The translations under genes and the position numbers were made by a program. Shown piece after piece: positions 1 to 11,600 of a DNA stretch of 64,000 nt (positions within the stretch are counted from its first letter, which is position 1; the number at the start of each line of letters is the position of its first letter). Below the pieces are notes generated by a model that had not been told where the DNA came from, did no database searches, and worked only from the letters and a program-made list of their open reading frames with translations. The stretch comes from Trachythela sp. YZ-2020 (lineage: Eukaryota > Cnidaria > Anthozoa > Malacalcyonacea > Clavulariidae). Where the stretch lies: contig JADLSH010000184.1 of the NCBI GenBank assembly GCA_016169945.1, positions 1 to 64,000 of the forward strand. The letters run 5' to 3'.

Positions 1-420
1 CTTACTGGACCTCTAGGGAGAACAGTTTAGAACTGATAGAGCTATCCAGTATAAATAGAATTAGTTTAGTTTAGGTTTCCTCCTGTGGTAACACTGGATC
101 GATAAGAGATGGCACTTACTGGACCTCTAGGAAGAACAGTTTAGAACTGATAAAGCTATTCAATATAAATATAGTTAGTTTAGTTTAGGTAATTCCTCCT
201 GTAGTAACACTGGATCAATAAGGGATGACTCTGACTGGACCTCTAGGAATTAAGAATAGTTTAATAGAACTGATAGAGCTATCCAGTGTAACTAACTAAA
301 GTTAGTTTAGTTTAGGTTTCCTCCTGTAGTAACACTGGATCAATATGTGATGACTCTTACTGGACCTCTAGGAAGAACAGTTTAGAATTGATAGAGCTAT
401 CCAGTATAAAAGATATAAAC
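1..420. repeat. ~118-bp minisatellite in intron 9 of the leftmost transporter copy
   Basis: Units of about 115-120 bp follow one another in the same orientation. Each carries TTACTGGACCTCTAGG, TTTAGAACTGATAGAGCT and CTCCTGTAGTAACACTGG in order. One further unit lies at about 695-805 after an unrelated insert. The same array sits in the equivalent intron of the other copies (7276-7831 plus a unit at 8148-8225, 16620-17040, 27476-27775) with roughly three to six units. No coding potential was seen. Confidence 0.9.
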
Positions 421-694
421 AAAATCTCGCGTGTGCCTAAAAGATATAAACAAAATCTAAAACGTTTCAATAAAATCTCGCGTGTGCCTCAAAGATATAA
501 ACAAAATCTCGACGTTTCGAGCAGTTACCGGTGGAGAAATTAGTACGGATCCTATTAATTTCTACCCGCCTACTAAATTGTTTATTTGCAAAATCAATCT
601 TTGTCTTTCACCTGGATACTTTGAGCACAACGCTGTTTTGTTCTTATATGTCCGTGGCCGACGCTGAATTAAAGTCTACGATATCCTTCAGTAT
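411..694. other. Unassigned insert interrupting the minisatellite
   Basis: This stretch has no counterpart in the other three transporter copies. It begins with three degenerate copies of a roughly 38-bp motif built around AGATATAAACAAAATCT and CGCGTGTGCCT, and then continues as unique sequence. The short open frames here have no recognisable motif. It is probably a fragment of a mobile element, but no terminal structure is visible. Confidence 0.4.
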
Positions 695-822
695 AAATAA
701 AGTTAGTTTAGTTTAGGTTTCCTTCTGTAGTAACACTGGATCAATAAGAGATGACCCTTACTGGACCTCTAGAGAGAACAGTATAAATAAAGTTAGTTTG
801 GTTTAGCTCAATCTATACCTAC

Positions 823-3800
823 CGTCTTGTCAGCAATCCATCCAAACAAGGGAGCGAACGAGGCGTAACAACCACAAAACATGAAGAAAATTAAACCAAT
901 TTTTGTACCGCTTGTTATGTTGAACTATGCAAAAGAAAAGGTACAGGCTGCATGTTACTAAAACTTGATGGTGATGTTGGTAATGGTGATAACAGTGATG
1001 ATAATGTAACATTTGGTCATTATGGTGGTGATGGTACTATGGTAGTAATGTTGCAGATGGTGATGATGATGGCGATGATAGTGGTGGTGGTGATGATGAA
1101 CGTAGTAATGATGTTAGTAAGGTTGCAGATGGTGATAATGATGGTGGTGGTGATGATGGTAGCGATGGTGGTAATGTTGCAGATGGTGATGATGTCTTTG
1201 GTAACAAAGGTGATAATGATGAACATCGTTAAGTATCTAACCTCGTCTTTCAAGTGCGGAGCAAGTATAGGTTCAATCACTCCTATTGCCATGCCGGCAG
1301 TAACAATTGTCATAACTGTAAACAAATGAAGAAAGTTAAATATTGCAGAAGGAATCAGACTACCTGGAGAAAACCTGTGGTGTTTGGTAGAGTCAAACTG
1401 GAAATACTCTTCTCACATGCGAATGAGATGAAATTATAATCAGACAACTGCATATTTCAAAAATTGACCTCATCTTTGAATGCTAACCATAATGTGCTGA
1501 CAACACGTCACAGTACCAACCTATGATATCAAACGCTGGTATTTTAACAAACTTCCAAAGTGATGCTTCCGTTTTTCGCTGCTCATCCTCTGACGGACTG
1601 GCTGTATAGAACAAAAATATAATGATTATACAAATACATTTTAGATAAATATTTTCATCTAAGTAAACTAATTACACAATAACATGGAGATTTTTTATCA
1701 GTAAATTGGTAAAGTGATGAATTAAAGACTTATCCTTCTCAAACTCATTAATAATTCATGAGCAAAACACAAAGGAAATCACCACCGTATCTTTGTCTTG
1801 ATACCACAGTAATAAACACCCATAAATTAACTCAACTTTCGTGTTGAATTTCTCTTTAAATACTGGTTTGTTTGAGAAGCTATATCATACACTCGAAGTT
1901 GTTTATTATAGTGAGTTAAAAACACCTCAAAGTATGTTAAAAAACTCAGCTATAGCACCTTGTTTTTCAACACACCTTTCGGTGCTTCAAATCACTATAA
2001 TAAACTCCTTCTCGTGTATGATATATTACATCTCAAGCAGTCAAATGTTTTAGTGTTTTTGATCTTTTTCGGTGCCATGATGAGTACCAACATCTGGTAG
2101 AGATGCACACTGTGGCTGATATTGAATACCCAAGTTAAAAGATTAACCCAAGACTATTACCTTGATGTATTTGAGGCAAGATACAGATAGACACAGGAAG
2201 AGTGATGAAAAGCAAACCAGCAAGTACAAAGAAAGGCAATCCAAAACCACCATACTAAAACATAAATACATATTTAACTAAGGCAATATTGCACATTAAC
2301 AAGCCTTCATATTATTTAACCCATTAGCTTGCAATGTGCCCAGATGTACCCTACTTTAGTATTTCACTCTGTCTAACGCCAGATGATTTTACTCGTCAGT
2401 GGTAGGGTACTGCCAGTTAATGGGTTAATGAACAAAATTCCCCTTGACAAACAAACATTGGGCACACTATGTACATCATAATGGTTAACAAGAGACAACA
2501 ACAGATAATATGTTAACCAACTTACGCCTTCATACCTCATATAAAACACCTCCAATAAGTGGCCCTAATGTTAAACCAAGTCCATTGAATAGTTCTAAAA
2601 CACCCTACAGAATATAAATTGTTTAGAAAATGCTTAGCACACATACATCATGAGAACAAAGCATGCACAAACCTGAAAAGGTGCACACAAATTTAACGAC
2701 TGTAGCTTACGTATTATATTACCAATGTGTGAAGGGATCATTAATAGTTTTTAGTGCCTACGGGCAAATTTCATCACCTCAAAATATCTCTGCACAAATG
2801 CATTGTATTTTAGATTTTGAGTCCTAAATATTGTTAAAATGTCAGAATTGGAAAATGTGCATGCAGAAATTCAGAAGGCGCCTGCGACACACTTTAACAA
2901 AGCCTGGTGACAAGATAAGCTCAAACGAGGTTAACTCACTTACGCCCAATATTCCTTCTTCATAACCCATTAATTAGCTGGAAATGCACCCAGATGTGCC
3001 CTACTTTAGTATTGTATTTTATCGACGATTTTACTCGTCAGTGGTAGGGTACTGCCAGCAATATTGAGCATTGCTTACCATAACACTACCAACATTGTCA
3101 GGAAAACATTGAGCTAAAAATGCCACAGCTGCTGTCATTGCCATTGCTCCACCAACTCCATCAAATACTCGAATAATAAATGAGAATGTTATGAAAACAG
3201 TCCCATCTGGCATTTTATCCAAAAATCTAGTGTAGAGAAAAAAATATGGGAAAAACAAAATGATGATGGTTAATCATATTTCTGTCATTTGGAATTAATG
3301 CCACGCATGCTATTTTCGTACCCAAATAGCACCTCAGAAACGCCAATGACAAAAATTCCACTGAACAAAAAGAACCGGACTCCAACAGTTGGTATCTTCA
3401 AAAATAAAGCAAAACTGATTAGAATTACACGCAGAGTAACGTCTCAATTATTTATCTGCGATGTCCGTGTTGTCAAAAATGTTGCATGCTTAAGGTGCTA
3501 GCTGTAATGATTTATTAACAACATACCCAGGAACCAACCAATGGCGCGACAAAAACATTTACTAACGCAAATATACCAAATATAAAACCAACTACGTCAC
3601 TATTCGCTCCCTTTTCTTTCGCCTATATAATTGAAAGATACAAGATTATTGAAACAATCTTGAAGTTTTAGTTGCATAAAATAATCAGCTTATTGTGTCT
3701 TACAATTAAATAACAATCTGTTTTCACTGACTGCATTAATTCCCTCTAGCGAGTAGCTGTTTGTTTCGAGCAGTCATCTAGACACATAAAAATCTCACAT

Positions 3801-4468
3801 CTTGTTAACAAGATATGTTCGCAACAGACTTGAAGCAAGCTTGTCAACAAGATGCGACAATGTTGCTATTTTATGAAGTTGCTACAAGGTTGTCACTCGT
3901 TTAACACGTCGTTGAATTGCAGAGCAATAAAAAGTTGTTGGAATAACTTGTGACAAGTCTGTTGAGTCAACAACCTTGAAGCAAGTTATCAACAAGCCGT
4001 TGACAAATTTTCAAACAGCTGGGAACAAGCAGTCCGAACACATAACAAGTTATTGAAACTGCATGAATGGTACAGGTCTGCTGCAGGTTTGTTAAAACTT
4101 GTGTGTTTTTACATGTGTAGATGTCATGCAATTGGTCTATACAATAAAATGGTGCATTCGTAAAATCTGGATACTTCCAATTACATTTAGAATTCTTATT
4201 GTACCTAATTATAATTTCCAATTAACATTGTACAATGTACAATCTACACATTTGTATATTTTTATATATATATACTCACTTCAGTTGGGTAAAATGGTGC
4301 AATTACAGAATAGGATGCTGCTATTGTTATATAAATTATTGCAAAAGTCACAATTGTTAATTTTTTCTTTGTCCTTTCGGAGACAGAGAGCTGCCTCTCT
4401 GGAGCTTTTTTCAAAAGTGGTTCAGCCTCACTATTGATGCCATCTTCTCCGAGATCACTATCTGCCAT
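823..4468 (-). CDS. SLC18B1: SLC18B1-like major facilitator transporter, copy 0 (exons 1-9, 3' end outside window)
   Basis: Twelve-helix MFS transporter of the vesicular amine transporter family; mammalian SLC18B1 is described as a vesicular polyamine carrier, the substrate here is inferred. Exons in transcript order: 4468-4280, 3622-3527, 3395-3322, 3226-3079, 2604-2536, 2254-2161, 1601-1521, 1315-1242, 924-823. All have AG/GT borders and compatible phases. Exon 1 starts MADSDLGEDG, has an acidic dileucine-type tail (EAEPLLKK) and TM1 ending SYSVIAPFYPTE. Exon 4 holds the TM4 signature RVFDGVGGAMAMTA followed by FPDNVG. Exon 5 is the motif-C-like TM5 (here GLGLTLGPLIGG), and exon 9 ends in the central-loop GWIADKT, the second motif A. 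Exons 10-16 lie to the left of the window. Exon 9 has 34 codons, as in copy 3. No disruption seen. Confidence 0.9.
966..1195. repeat. GGTGATGAT-type trinucleotide-rich minisatellite (intron 8)
   Basis: Irregular array of GAT/GGT triplets between exons 8 and 9. The same intron holds homologous arrays in the other copies at 8380-8606, 17190-17386 and 28138-28490, of different lengths. It creates long overlapping open frames on both strands of low-complexity Met/Val/Asp or Ile/Thr content; these are artefacts of the repeat. Confidence 0.9.
1884..2028. repeat. Foldback element in intron 6
   Basis: Two arms of about 35 bp are inverted copies of each other: TATATCATACACTCGAAG at the left and CTCGTGTATGATATAT at the right, with TTTATTATAGTGA inside each. 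The loop carries a second small inverted pair around AACACCTTTCGG. A second copy of the whole segment with flanks lies at about 33790-33935. Confidence 0.75.
2316..2428. mobile_element. ~113-bp MITE with TTAACCCATTA termini
   Basis: Terminal inverted repeats TTAACCCATTA and TAATGGGTTAA (with TGGCA/TGCCA just inside in several copies) enclose about 80 bp containing CGTCAGTGGTAGGGTACTG. Other copies: 2960-3058 (partial), 9405-9518, 18183-18257 (truncated), 29423-29530, 30078-30182, 47205-47313 and 57946-58053. Several sit within tens of bases of transporter splice sites, and the copy at 30078-30182 abuts the exon 4 donor region. Confidence 0.75.
3780..4110. repeat. Degenerate TTGTTACAAC/CAACAAGTTG repeat in intron 1
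   Basis: Interspersed direct and inverted copies of CAAGTTGT, TTGTCAACAAG and GTTGTTGAA make this part of intron 1 internally repetitive. Homologous tracts occur at about 10860-11035, 19565-19755 and 31010-31275 in the same intron of the other copies. No terminal repeats or coding sequence were found. Confidence 0.6.
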
Positions 4469-4582
4469 ATTTGTTCTGTACTGTTGTTGAATATAGTAAA
4501 ATTGTGACCTATTTTTACACCAACGATGCACAATTTAATCACGTTTTCAAATATAATATGCTAGCTAAAATGCACAAATGAA

Positions 4583-4820
4583 CAGCCTCGTACCCAGGCG
4601 CTTTAAAGGAAAATAAAATTTACGCATTCAGCTAATTTATAGAGATCAGTGGCTAAGCTGAGCGAGCGCGCGGAGGTGCTTGGGGAGGTCGCGAAACGCG
4701 GTGCATCTTGGGGAGGTCCCCAAGCACCCCCGCGCGCTCGCTCAGCTTAACCACTGATCTCTATAAATTAGCTGAATGCGTAAATTTTCTTTTCCTTAAA
4801 AGCGCCTGGGTACGAGGCTG
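4583..4820. mobile_element. Near-perfect foldback element with 9-bp target duplication
   Basis: Arms of roughly 110 bp start CAGCCTCGTACCCAGGCGC and end with its complement; the loop is a short G/C-rich spacer around GCGAAACGCGGTG. The element is flanked on both sides by ACAAATGAA, a 9-bp direct repeat that reads as a target site duplication. Nine base pairs is typical of Mutator-like elements. It sits 115 bp upstream of the start codon of transporter copy 0. Confidence 0.85.
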
Positions 4821-4849
4821 ACAAATGAACACAAGGGTCAAGGGTCGCC

Positions 4850-5089
4850 ACTTGTTTCCATCTACCAAACTGACGTTACGTCGTTTTTTCAACTTTGAAG
4901 TAAAGTTAAAAACTTTGTAACTGACCCTAACCCTGAAACCTACCCTAACCCGAGAGCCCTAACCCCTAACCAACCCAAAACCTATAAACCCTAACCAAAT
5001 TGATGAAGAATGATCAAGAAAAACGAATACGAAAATCTTTGAAAATCGGGAAAATTGCGTAACGTCAGTTTCATAGATGGAAACAAGTG
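4850..5089. mobile_element. TIR element carrying degenerate CCCTAA tracts
   Basis: Inverted termini CACTTGTTTCCATCTA and TAGATGGAAACAAGTG, continued inward by AACTGACGTTACG and CGTAACGTCAGTT, bound a 240-bp segment. The interior at 4921-5000 contains imperfect CCCTAA units resembling TTAGGG telomere repeat, but interrupted and not in register. It reads as a small non-autonomous DNA transposon rather than an interstitial telomere. Confidence 0.65.
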
Positions 5090-5162
5090 AAAACCGAGTG
5101 CTTCCACTAAGCAAACTTTCCTTCCCAAAATATTGAAATTTCCCTGCTTACTACCTCAGTGC

Positions 5163-5277
5163 AAAATTTCGCGCGATCGACTTTTTGCGATCGTTTTCTT
5201 TTGAATGATGAGCCCTCGACCGGATCCGTTCCAGATCCGTTCCAAAACGATCGCAAAAGGTCGATCGCGCGACATTT
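5163..5277. repeat. GATCG-rich foldback
   Basis: Left arm GCGCGATCGACTTTTTGCG with GATCGTTTT and right arm AAAACGATCG with CAAAAGGTCGATCGCGCG pair over about 30 bp around a loop containing CCGTTCCAGAT repeats. The open frame on the minus strand at 5151-5417 only reflects this hairpin. Confidence 0.6.
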
Positions 5278-5636
5278 TTTATGCAGTAGAGCCAGTGAGC
5301 TGTAGAGCTCACAACTAGAAATTTATAGCACAGACTGACAGACGACACAGATTGAACATTTCTGAGTAGGTGGTTAATCAATAACAATATTAAAACCAGT
5401 TTTCGTAGGACCTCCACCAGGGACTCCCAATATCATATACAAAAATCTGGCCTTGATTGGTGACACTATCTGGCCTTGATTGGTGACAGGTTTGGGCCAA
5501 TATGCTTCTGCAGAATCGTGTGTTTAAAACATAGAAACTGAACAATTAAGGCCGTGCGGATCGTCATGTTGCCTAATGAAGAACGAGAAAGATATAAGAA
5601 CATGCTAAAATTGGTAACCACTTGTTCGATGGTGAA
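5278..5636. other. Intergenic spacer between copy 1 end and copy 0 start
   Basis: Unique AT-rich sequence with one short direct duplication of ATCTGGCCTTGATTGGTGACA at about 5444-5488. No promoter motif can be fixed with confidence. Copy 1 of the transporter ends at 5637. Confidence 0.4.
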
Positions 5637-8600
5637 TTATTTTCTGGGATAAGGAAAACTACTTTTTGGGAGTCGACTTACGTTTTAGGAGATTTTGAAC
5701 TTCCCGACAATACTAAACCAAGAAGAACTATGCTCTGAAATAAATGTAATAAATAGTACTTTAGGTTTATATACACACTGTATCAAAGGCTAAATTACAA
5801 CTTATTATCCTCTATAATTGTTCATGTATCCATGACCACCAACCTGTAATAATAGAACGCAACCAAAGCCCTTGAACAAAGAGAACAGTATTTTACATCA
5901 ATATATAGGATAAGTTTCGAATGTACATATTCAGACATATTCTTCATCAAAATATTACTTATTTGAACCACGTCATCAAATATTATAATCTTTACCGTAC
6001 AAGTCCAATTAAAATGAACACGTTGATTAAAGGCACCACTTAACGTTGGACCAATGAATTTACTGCAGATAGAAAGTTATTGATGGCATTAATGAAGGTA
6101 TATACAGGTCAAGTACATGTTTTAATGTTTACCAAAATACAGCACGCAATGTACGACCATGCCACCATTGTGTGTGTGTTTGTGTGTCTGTAAGTACGAT
6201 GGCCATAAGCCTTGTCTTGCTTTCCAGCGTTAAAAAGATCTGAACGTGAAATTTGTACATGTATAATTTATACATGAATACTTGACGATGCCCTCTATAG
6301 TTACGAAGTACTAACCCGATATTAAATGCTGCTCCAAAGATACCCGAAACAATGCCATGCGTAGCGAGATCAATTGCAAAACCACGTGCTCTGAAAAAAC
6401 GAAACAATACTGAACGATGAGTCGGGACGGTAGTTCTGGGGTTAAATGATTGCACATTAAAGGCTGTTCACACAATCTCATTTGTCAAAACCAATTCTCC
6501 TCCTGACGTATGTGATTTCACACAATAAAACAACAACCACACTCTTCGCCAGGTATGAGCCAATAGCCTTACTCTTGTCAGCAAATCCAGTAAATCATAT
6601 ACGTCAAGAGCGGAATTGAATCCGACAAATCAGATCGTGAGAACTAGCCTTAATTAAGGCTACATACTTTACGATATTTTCTAATTCTGAAAATGCTGGA
6701 ATCGTCATCGCACCAATTGATAAACCCATTAACCCTAACGACACGTAAACCAACCATAGCTTGCTGGTTTGAAACAAAAATAATGAATGAGTGATGTGAA
6801 ACCGTGATACGCACTAATAATCAATAAATAGAGGCTGTAAAGAATATGGAGAAATACCAAATATTTTCTCGGCATCTCGTTCCATGGGAATAATAGTTGA
6901 TGGTGTTTGTGGATAGAATATTCGAACGAAAATTTATATACATTTTTTTAGACCTAGCCAGGAGCAGTTGCGAAACCTTATGTTGCATTTTTCGCAACTG
7001 CTCCTGGCTAGGTCTAAAAATGCATCTAAATTTTCGTTCGAATATTCCATCCACAAACACCATCAACTATTATTCCCATTGAACGATGCCGAGAAAAATC
7101 TCTGTGAAGAATAATTTCATAGTGAAATACAAGTTGCAAAAAACATACTTTGGCATGAATGAGAAAGGCACAGGACCCAATAGTAAAAAACTTATTCCAC
7201 AAACAAAACTTCCTAGCATTATAACCCATCTGGCATTCTGAAAAATAGAAGAAAAATAAATTTCAACAGGGTTTGCCACTTACTGGACCTCCAGGAAGAA
7301 CAGTTTAGAACTGATAGAGCTATCCAGTATAAATAAAATTAGTTTAGTTTAGGTTTCCTCCTGTACTAACACCAGAACAATAAGGAAAGACACTTACTGG
7401 ACCTCTAGGGAGAACCGTTTAGAACTGATAGAGCTATCCAGTATAAATAAAGTTAGTTTAGTTTAGGTTTCCTCCTGTAGTAACACTGGATCAATAAGGG
7501 ATGACTCTTACTGGACCTCTAGGGAGAACAGTTTAGAACTGATAGAGCTATCCAGTATAAATAAAGTTAGTTTAGTTTAGGTTTCCTCCTGTAGTAACAC
7601 TGGATCAATAAGTGATGGCTCTTACTGGACCTCTAGGGAGAACAGGCTAGAACTGATAGAGCTATCCAGTATAAATAAAGTTAGTTTAGTTCAGGTTTCC
7701 TCCTGTAGTAACACTGGATCAATAAGAGAGGACACTTACTGGACCTCTAGGGAGAACCGTTTAGAACTGATAGAGCTATCCAGTATAAATAAAGTTAATT
7801 TAGGTTTCCTCCTGTAGTAACACTGGATCAATTAACAATTAGACAACTCGGCCTCGTTGGCTATGAGCGAATAGTCAACGAGGCGAAGCCGAGTTGACTA
7901 TTCGCTCATAGCCAACGAGGCCGAGTTGTCTAATTGTTTTAGTATAAACTATAGCATTTATTGAGAACTAGGGAACACAATACAAAAGTAAACAAAAGTA
8001 TTAATATTAATTTTAAACGTAAATTTTCACGCCATTGTTTTGAATTTTGCTACTAGTAGACTATCACTAATAGTCTACGAGTAGCGTAGCCAATCAGAAC
8101 GCAGGAAAAGTGATAGTCTATTACTAAGTTTATACTAATAAGGGATGGTCCTTACTGGACCTCTAGGGAGAACAGGTTAGAACTGATAGAGCTATCCAGT
8201 ATAAATAAAGTTAGTTAGTTTGGTTTAGTTCAATCTATACCTACCGTCTTGTCTGCAATCCATCCAAACAAGGGAGCAAACAATGTGTAACCACATAATA
8301 TGAAGAAAATTAAACCAATTTTTGTAAAGCTTGTTATGTTGAACTACGTGAAAGAAAAACTACAGTTACTAAAACCTGATGGTGACGTTGGTAATGGTGG
8401 TAACAGTGATGATAATGGTAACATTTGGTCATTATGGTGATGGCAATGGTGATGATAGTGATGGTGGTGATGGCAATGGTGATGATAGTGATGGTGGTGA
8501 TGATGATGGTAGTGATGGTGGTAATGTTGCAGATGGTGATGATGATGATAGTGATAGTGATGATGATGTCTTTGGTAACAAATGTGATGGTGATGAACAT

Positions 8601-11600
8601 CATTAAGTATCTAACCTCCTTTTTCAAGTGAGGAGCAAGTGTAGGTTGCATCGCTCCCATTGCTATGCCTCCAGTAACAATTGTCATAACTGTTAACAAA
8701 TGAAGAAACTTAAATATTGCAGAAAGAATTACAGAGCACCTGGAGAAAACCTGTGGTGTTTGATAGAGTCAAACTGGAAATACTCTTCTCACATGCGAAT
8801 GAGATGAAGTTATAATCAGACAACTGCATATTTCAAAAATTGACCTCATGGTTGAATGCTAATAATTGTGCTGACAACACGTCACAGTACCAACCTATGA
8901 TATCAAACGCTGGTATTTTAACAAACTTCCAAAGTGACGCATTTGTATTTTGCTGCTCTTCCTCTGACGGACTGGCTGTATAGAACAAAAATATAATAAT
9001 TATACAAATATGTTTTAGATAAATATTTTAATTTAAGTATATAGTACATAACATGCAGATTTTTGATCAGTAAATGGGTTACCATGATCACCAGTTAAAG
9101 AAATATCCATCCCACTGGCGCTCCAATGTTGAAGTGTTTTTGTTCTTTTTTGGCTCAACAACGAGTACCAACATCTGGCAGAGTGTCTGCACACTGTGGC
9201 TGACACTGAACGCCCAAGTTTAAAGATTAACCCAAGACTATTACCTTGACGTATTTGAGGCAAGATACAGATACACACGGGAAGAGTGATGAGAATCAAA
9301 CTCGCAAGTACAAAGAAAGGCAATCCAAAACCACCATACTAAAACATATAAATACATATTTAACTGATTAAGCAATATTGCACCTTAACAAGCATTCATA
9401 TTATTTAACCCATTAGCTTTCAATGCGCCCAGATGCACCATATTTTAGTATTTTATTCTGTCTAACGCCAGACGATTTTTACTCGTCAGTGGTAGGGTAC
9501 TGCCAGTTAATGGGTTAATGAACGAAATTCCCCTTGACAAACAAACATTGGGTACACGACAGCATAATAATGGTTAACAAGAGACGACAACAGATAATAA
9601 GTTAACCAACTTATGCCTTCATACATCATATAAAACACCTCCAATAAGTGGTCCAGATGTAAAACCAAGTCCACTGAATAGTTCTAAACCACCCTACAGA
9701 ATATAAATTTAAGAAAATGTTTACCACACATTACATCATGAGAACAAAGCATGCACAAACCTGAAAAGGGGCACACCAATTTATGGACTGTATATGATAT
9801 TATCAATGAATGCCAGTGGTAGGGTACTGTCAGTGAATGGGTTAAGCAATATTGAGCATTGCTTACCACGATACTGCCAACATTGTGAGGAAAACATTGA
9901 GCTAAAAATGCCACAGCTGCTGTCATTGCCATTGCTCCACCAAGTCCATCAAATGCTCGAATAATACATGAGAATGTTATGAATACAGTCCCATATGGCA
10001 TTTTATTCAAAAATCTAGTTTAGATAAAAATATATGGGAAAAACAAAGCGATGATGGAAGTAGAATAATTTGTGCAACACTATATTTCTGTTATTTGCAA
10101 TTAATGATGAAACGTCACACTAGAGGTAAAACATCACCTTTTTAAATTAATAACAAAAAAGTCTATTCTGGTGATACTTAAACTAGTTACTAGCCTGCCC
10201 TAGGGAAAAGAACCAGGGTTTGTCATACAAACCAGCTTTCATGACTAAACACCCTAATAAAGGATGGTCAAAATTGACCATCCTTCAATCAAGACGAACT
10301 ATTTCTTGTTGAAGCTATCAAATTTATGTTAAAAATTAGAATGGCGTTTAGTTACAAAAGCTGGGTTTTGCGGCAGACCCTCATCCCCAGTTCCTCTTTT
10401 CCGCTCCAAAGATGGCCGGCCACGCATGCTAGCTTGAACGTACCCAAATAAAAATTCAGAAACGCCAATGACGAAAATTCCACTGAACAAAAAGAACCGG
10501 ACTCCAACAGTTGGTATCTTGAAAAATAGAGCAAAACTGATTAGAATTACAGGCAGAGTAACGTCTCGATTATTTATCTGTGATGTCCGTGTGTCAAAAA
10601 TGTCGCTTGTTTAAGCTGCTCTAATAATTTATTAACAACATACCCAGGAACCAACCAATGGTGCGACAAAAACATTTACTAACGCAAATATACCAAATAT
10701 AAAACCAACTATGTCAATATTTGCTCCCTTTTCTCTCGCCTATATAATTGAACGATACAAGATTATTGAAACGATCTTGCAGTTTTCACTGCATTGCCTC
10801 TACTGAATAGTGGTTTGTTTCAAGTTATCATCTAGACACATAATATGTGTTAACATTAACAATATGTGTTCGCAAAAGACTTGTAACGTTGAGTCAACAA
10901 CCTTGAAGCAAGTTGTCAACAAGCCGTTGACAACTTTTCAACAAGCTGGGAACAAGCAGTGCAAACCCATCCTGATAACAAGTTGTTGAAACTGCATGAA
11001 TGGTACAAGTCTGCTGCAGGTTTGTTACAACTTGTGTGTTTTTACTAGACTTGCTCCAAGTCTGTCTCTTAAAGGGTTTTTTATTGGGGAGTTGTAAAGG
11101 ATTGGGGAGTTATAAAAGGCGCACGAAAATGCGGGTGGGAGGAAATTAAAGCAGGCAGCGGGCGGACGGGTTTTTTATTGGGGAATTGTAAAGGATTGGG
11201 GAGTCATAAAGGGCGCACGAAAATGCGGGTGGGAGGAAATTAAAGCAGTCGCCTCCCGCCTCCCCCTTAATTTCCCACCGCCCGCATTTTCATGCGTTCT
11301 TTATAACTTCGTGCGCCTTTTATAACTCCCCAATCCTTTATAACTCCCCAATCCTTTAACTCCCCAATCCTTTATAACTCCCCAATCCTTTAACTCCCCA
11401 ATCCTTTAACTCCCCAATCCTTTATAACTCCCCAATAAAAACCCCTTTAAGAGACAGACTTGGAGCAAGTCTATGTTTTTACGTGTGTAGATGTCATGCA
11501 ATTGGTCTATACAATAAAATGGTGCCTTCGAAAAATCTGGAAACTTCTAATTAACAATTAGATTACGAGCTCAAGATTTCTATGAGGTGATAGTTGATGA

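Noticed and set aside
952..1329. Long Met/Val/Asp-rich frames over the GGTGATGAT arrays (also 1020-1325, 8334-8699, 17147-17479, 28130-28649)
   Set aside because: They are forced by a stop-free triplet repeat, exist on both strands, and only incidentally overlap real exon 8.
4921..5000. Interstitial telomere
   Set aside because: CCCTAA units are irregular and lie inside a TIR element, so they are better explained as part of that element.
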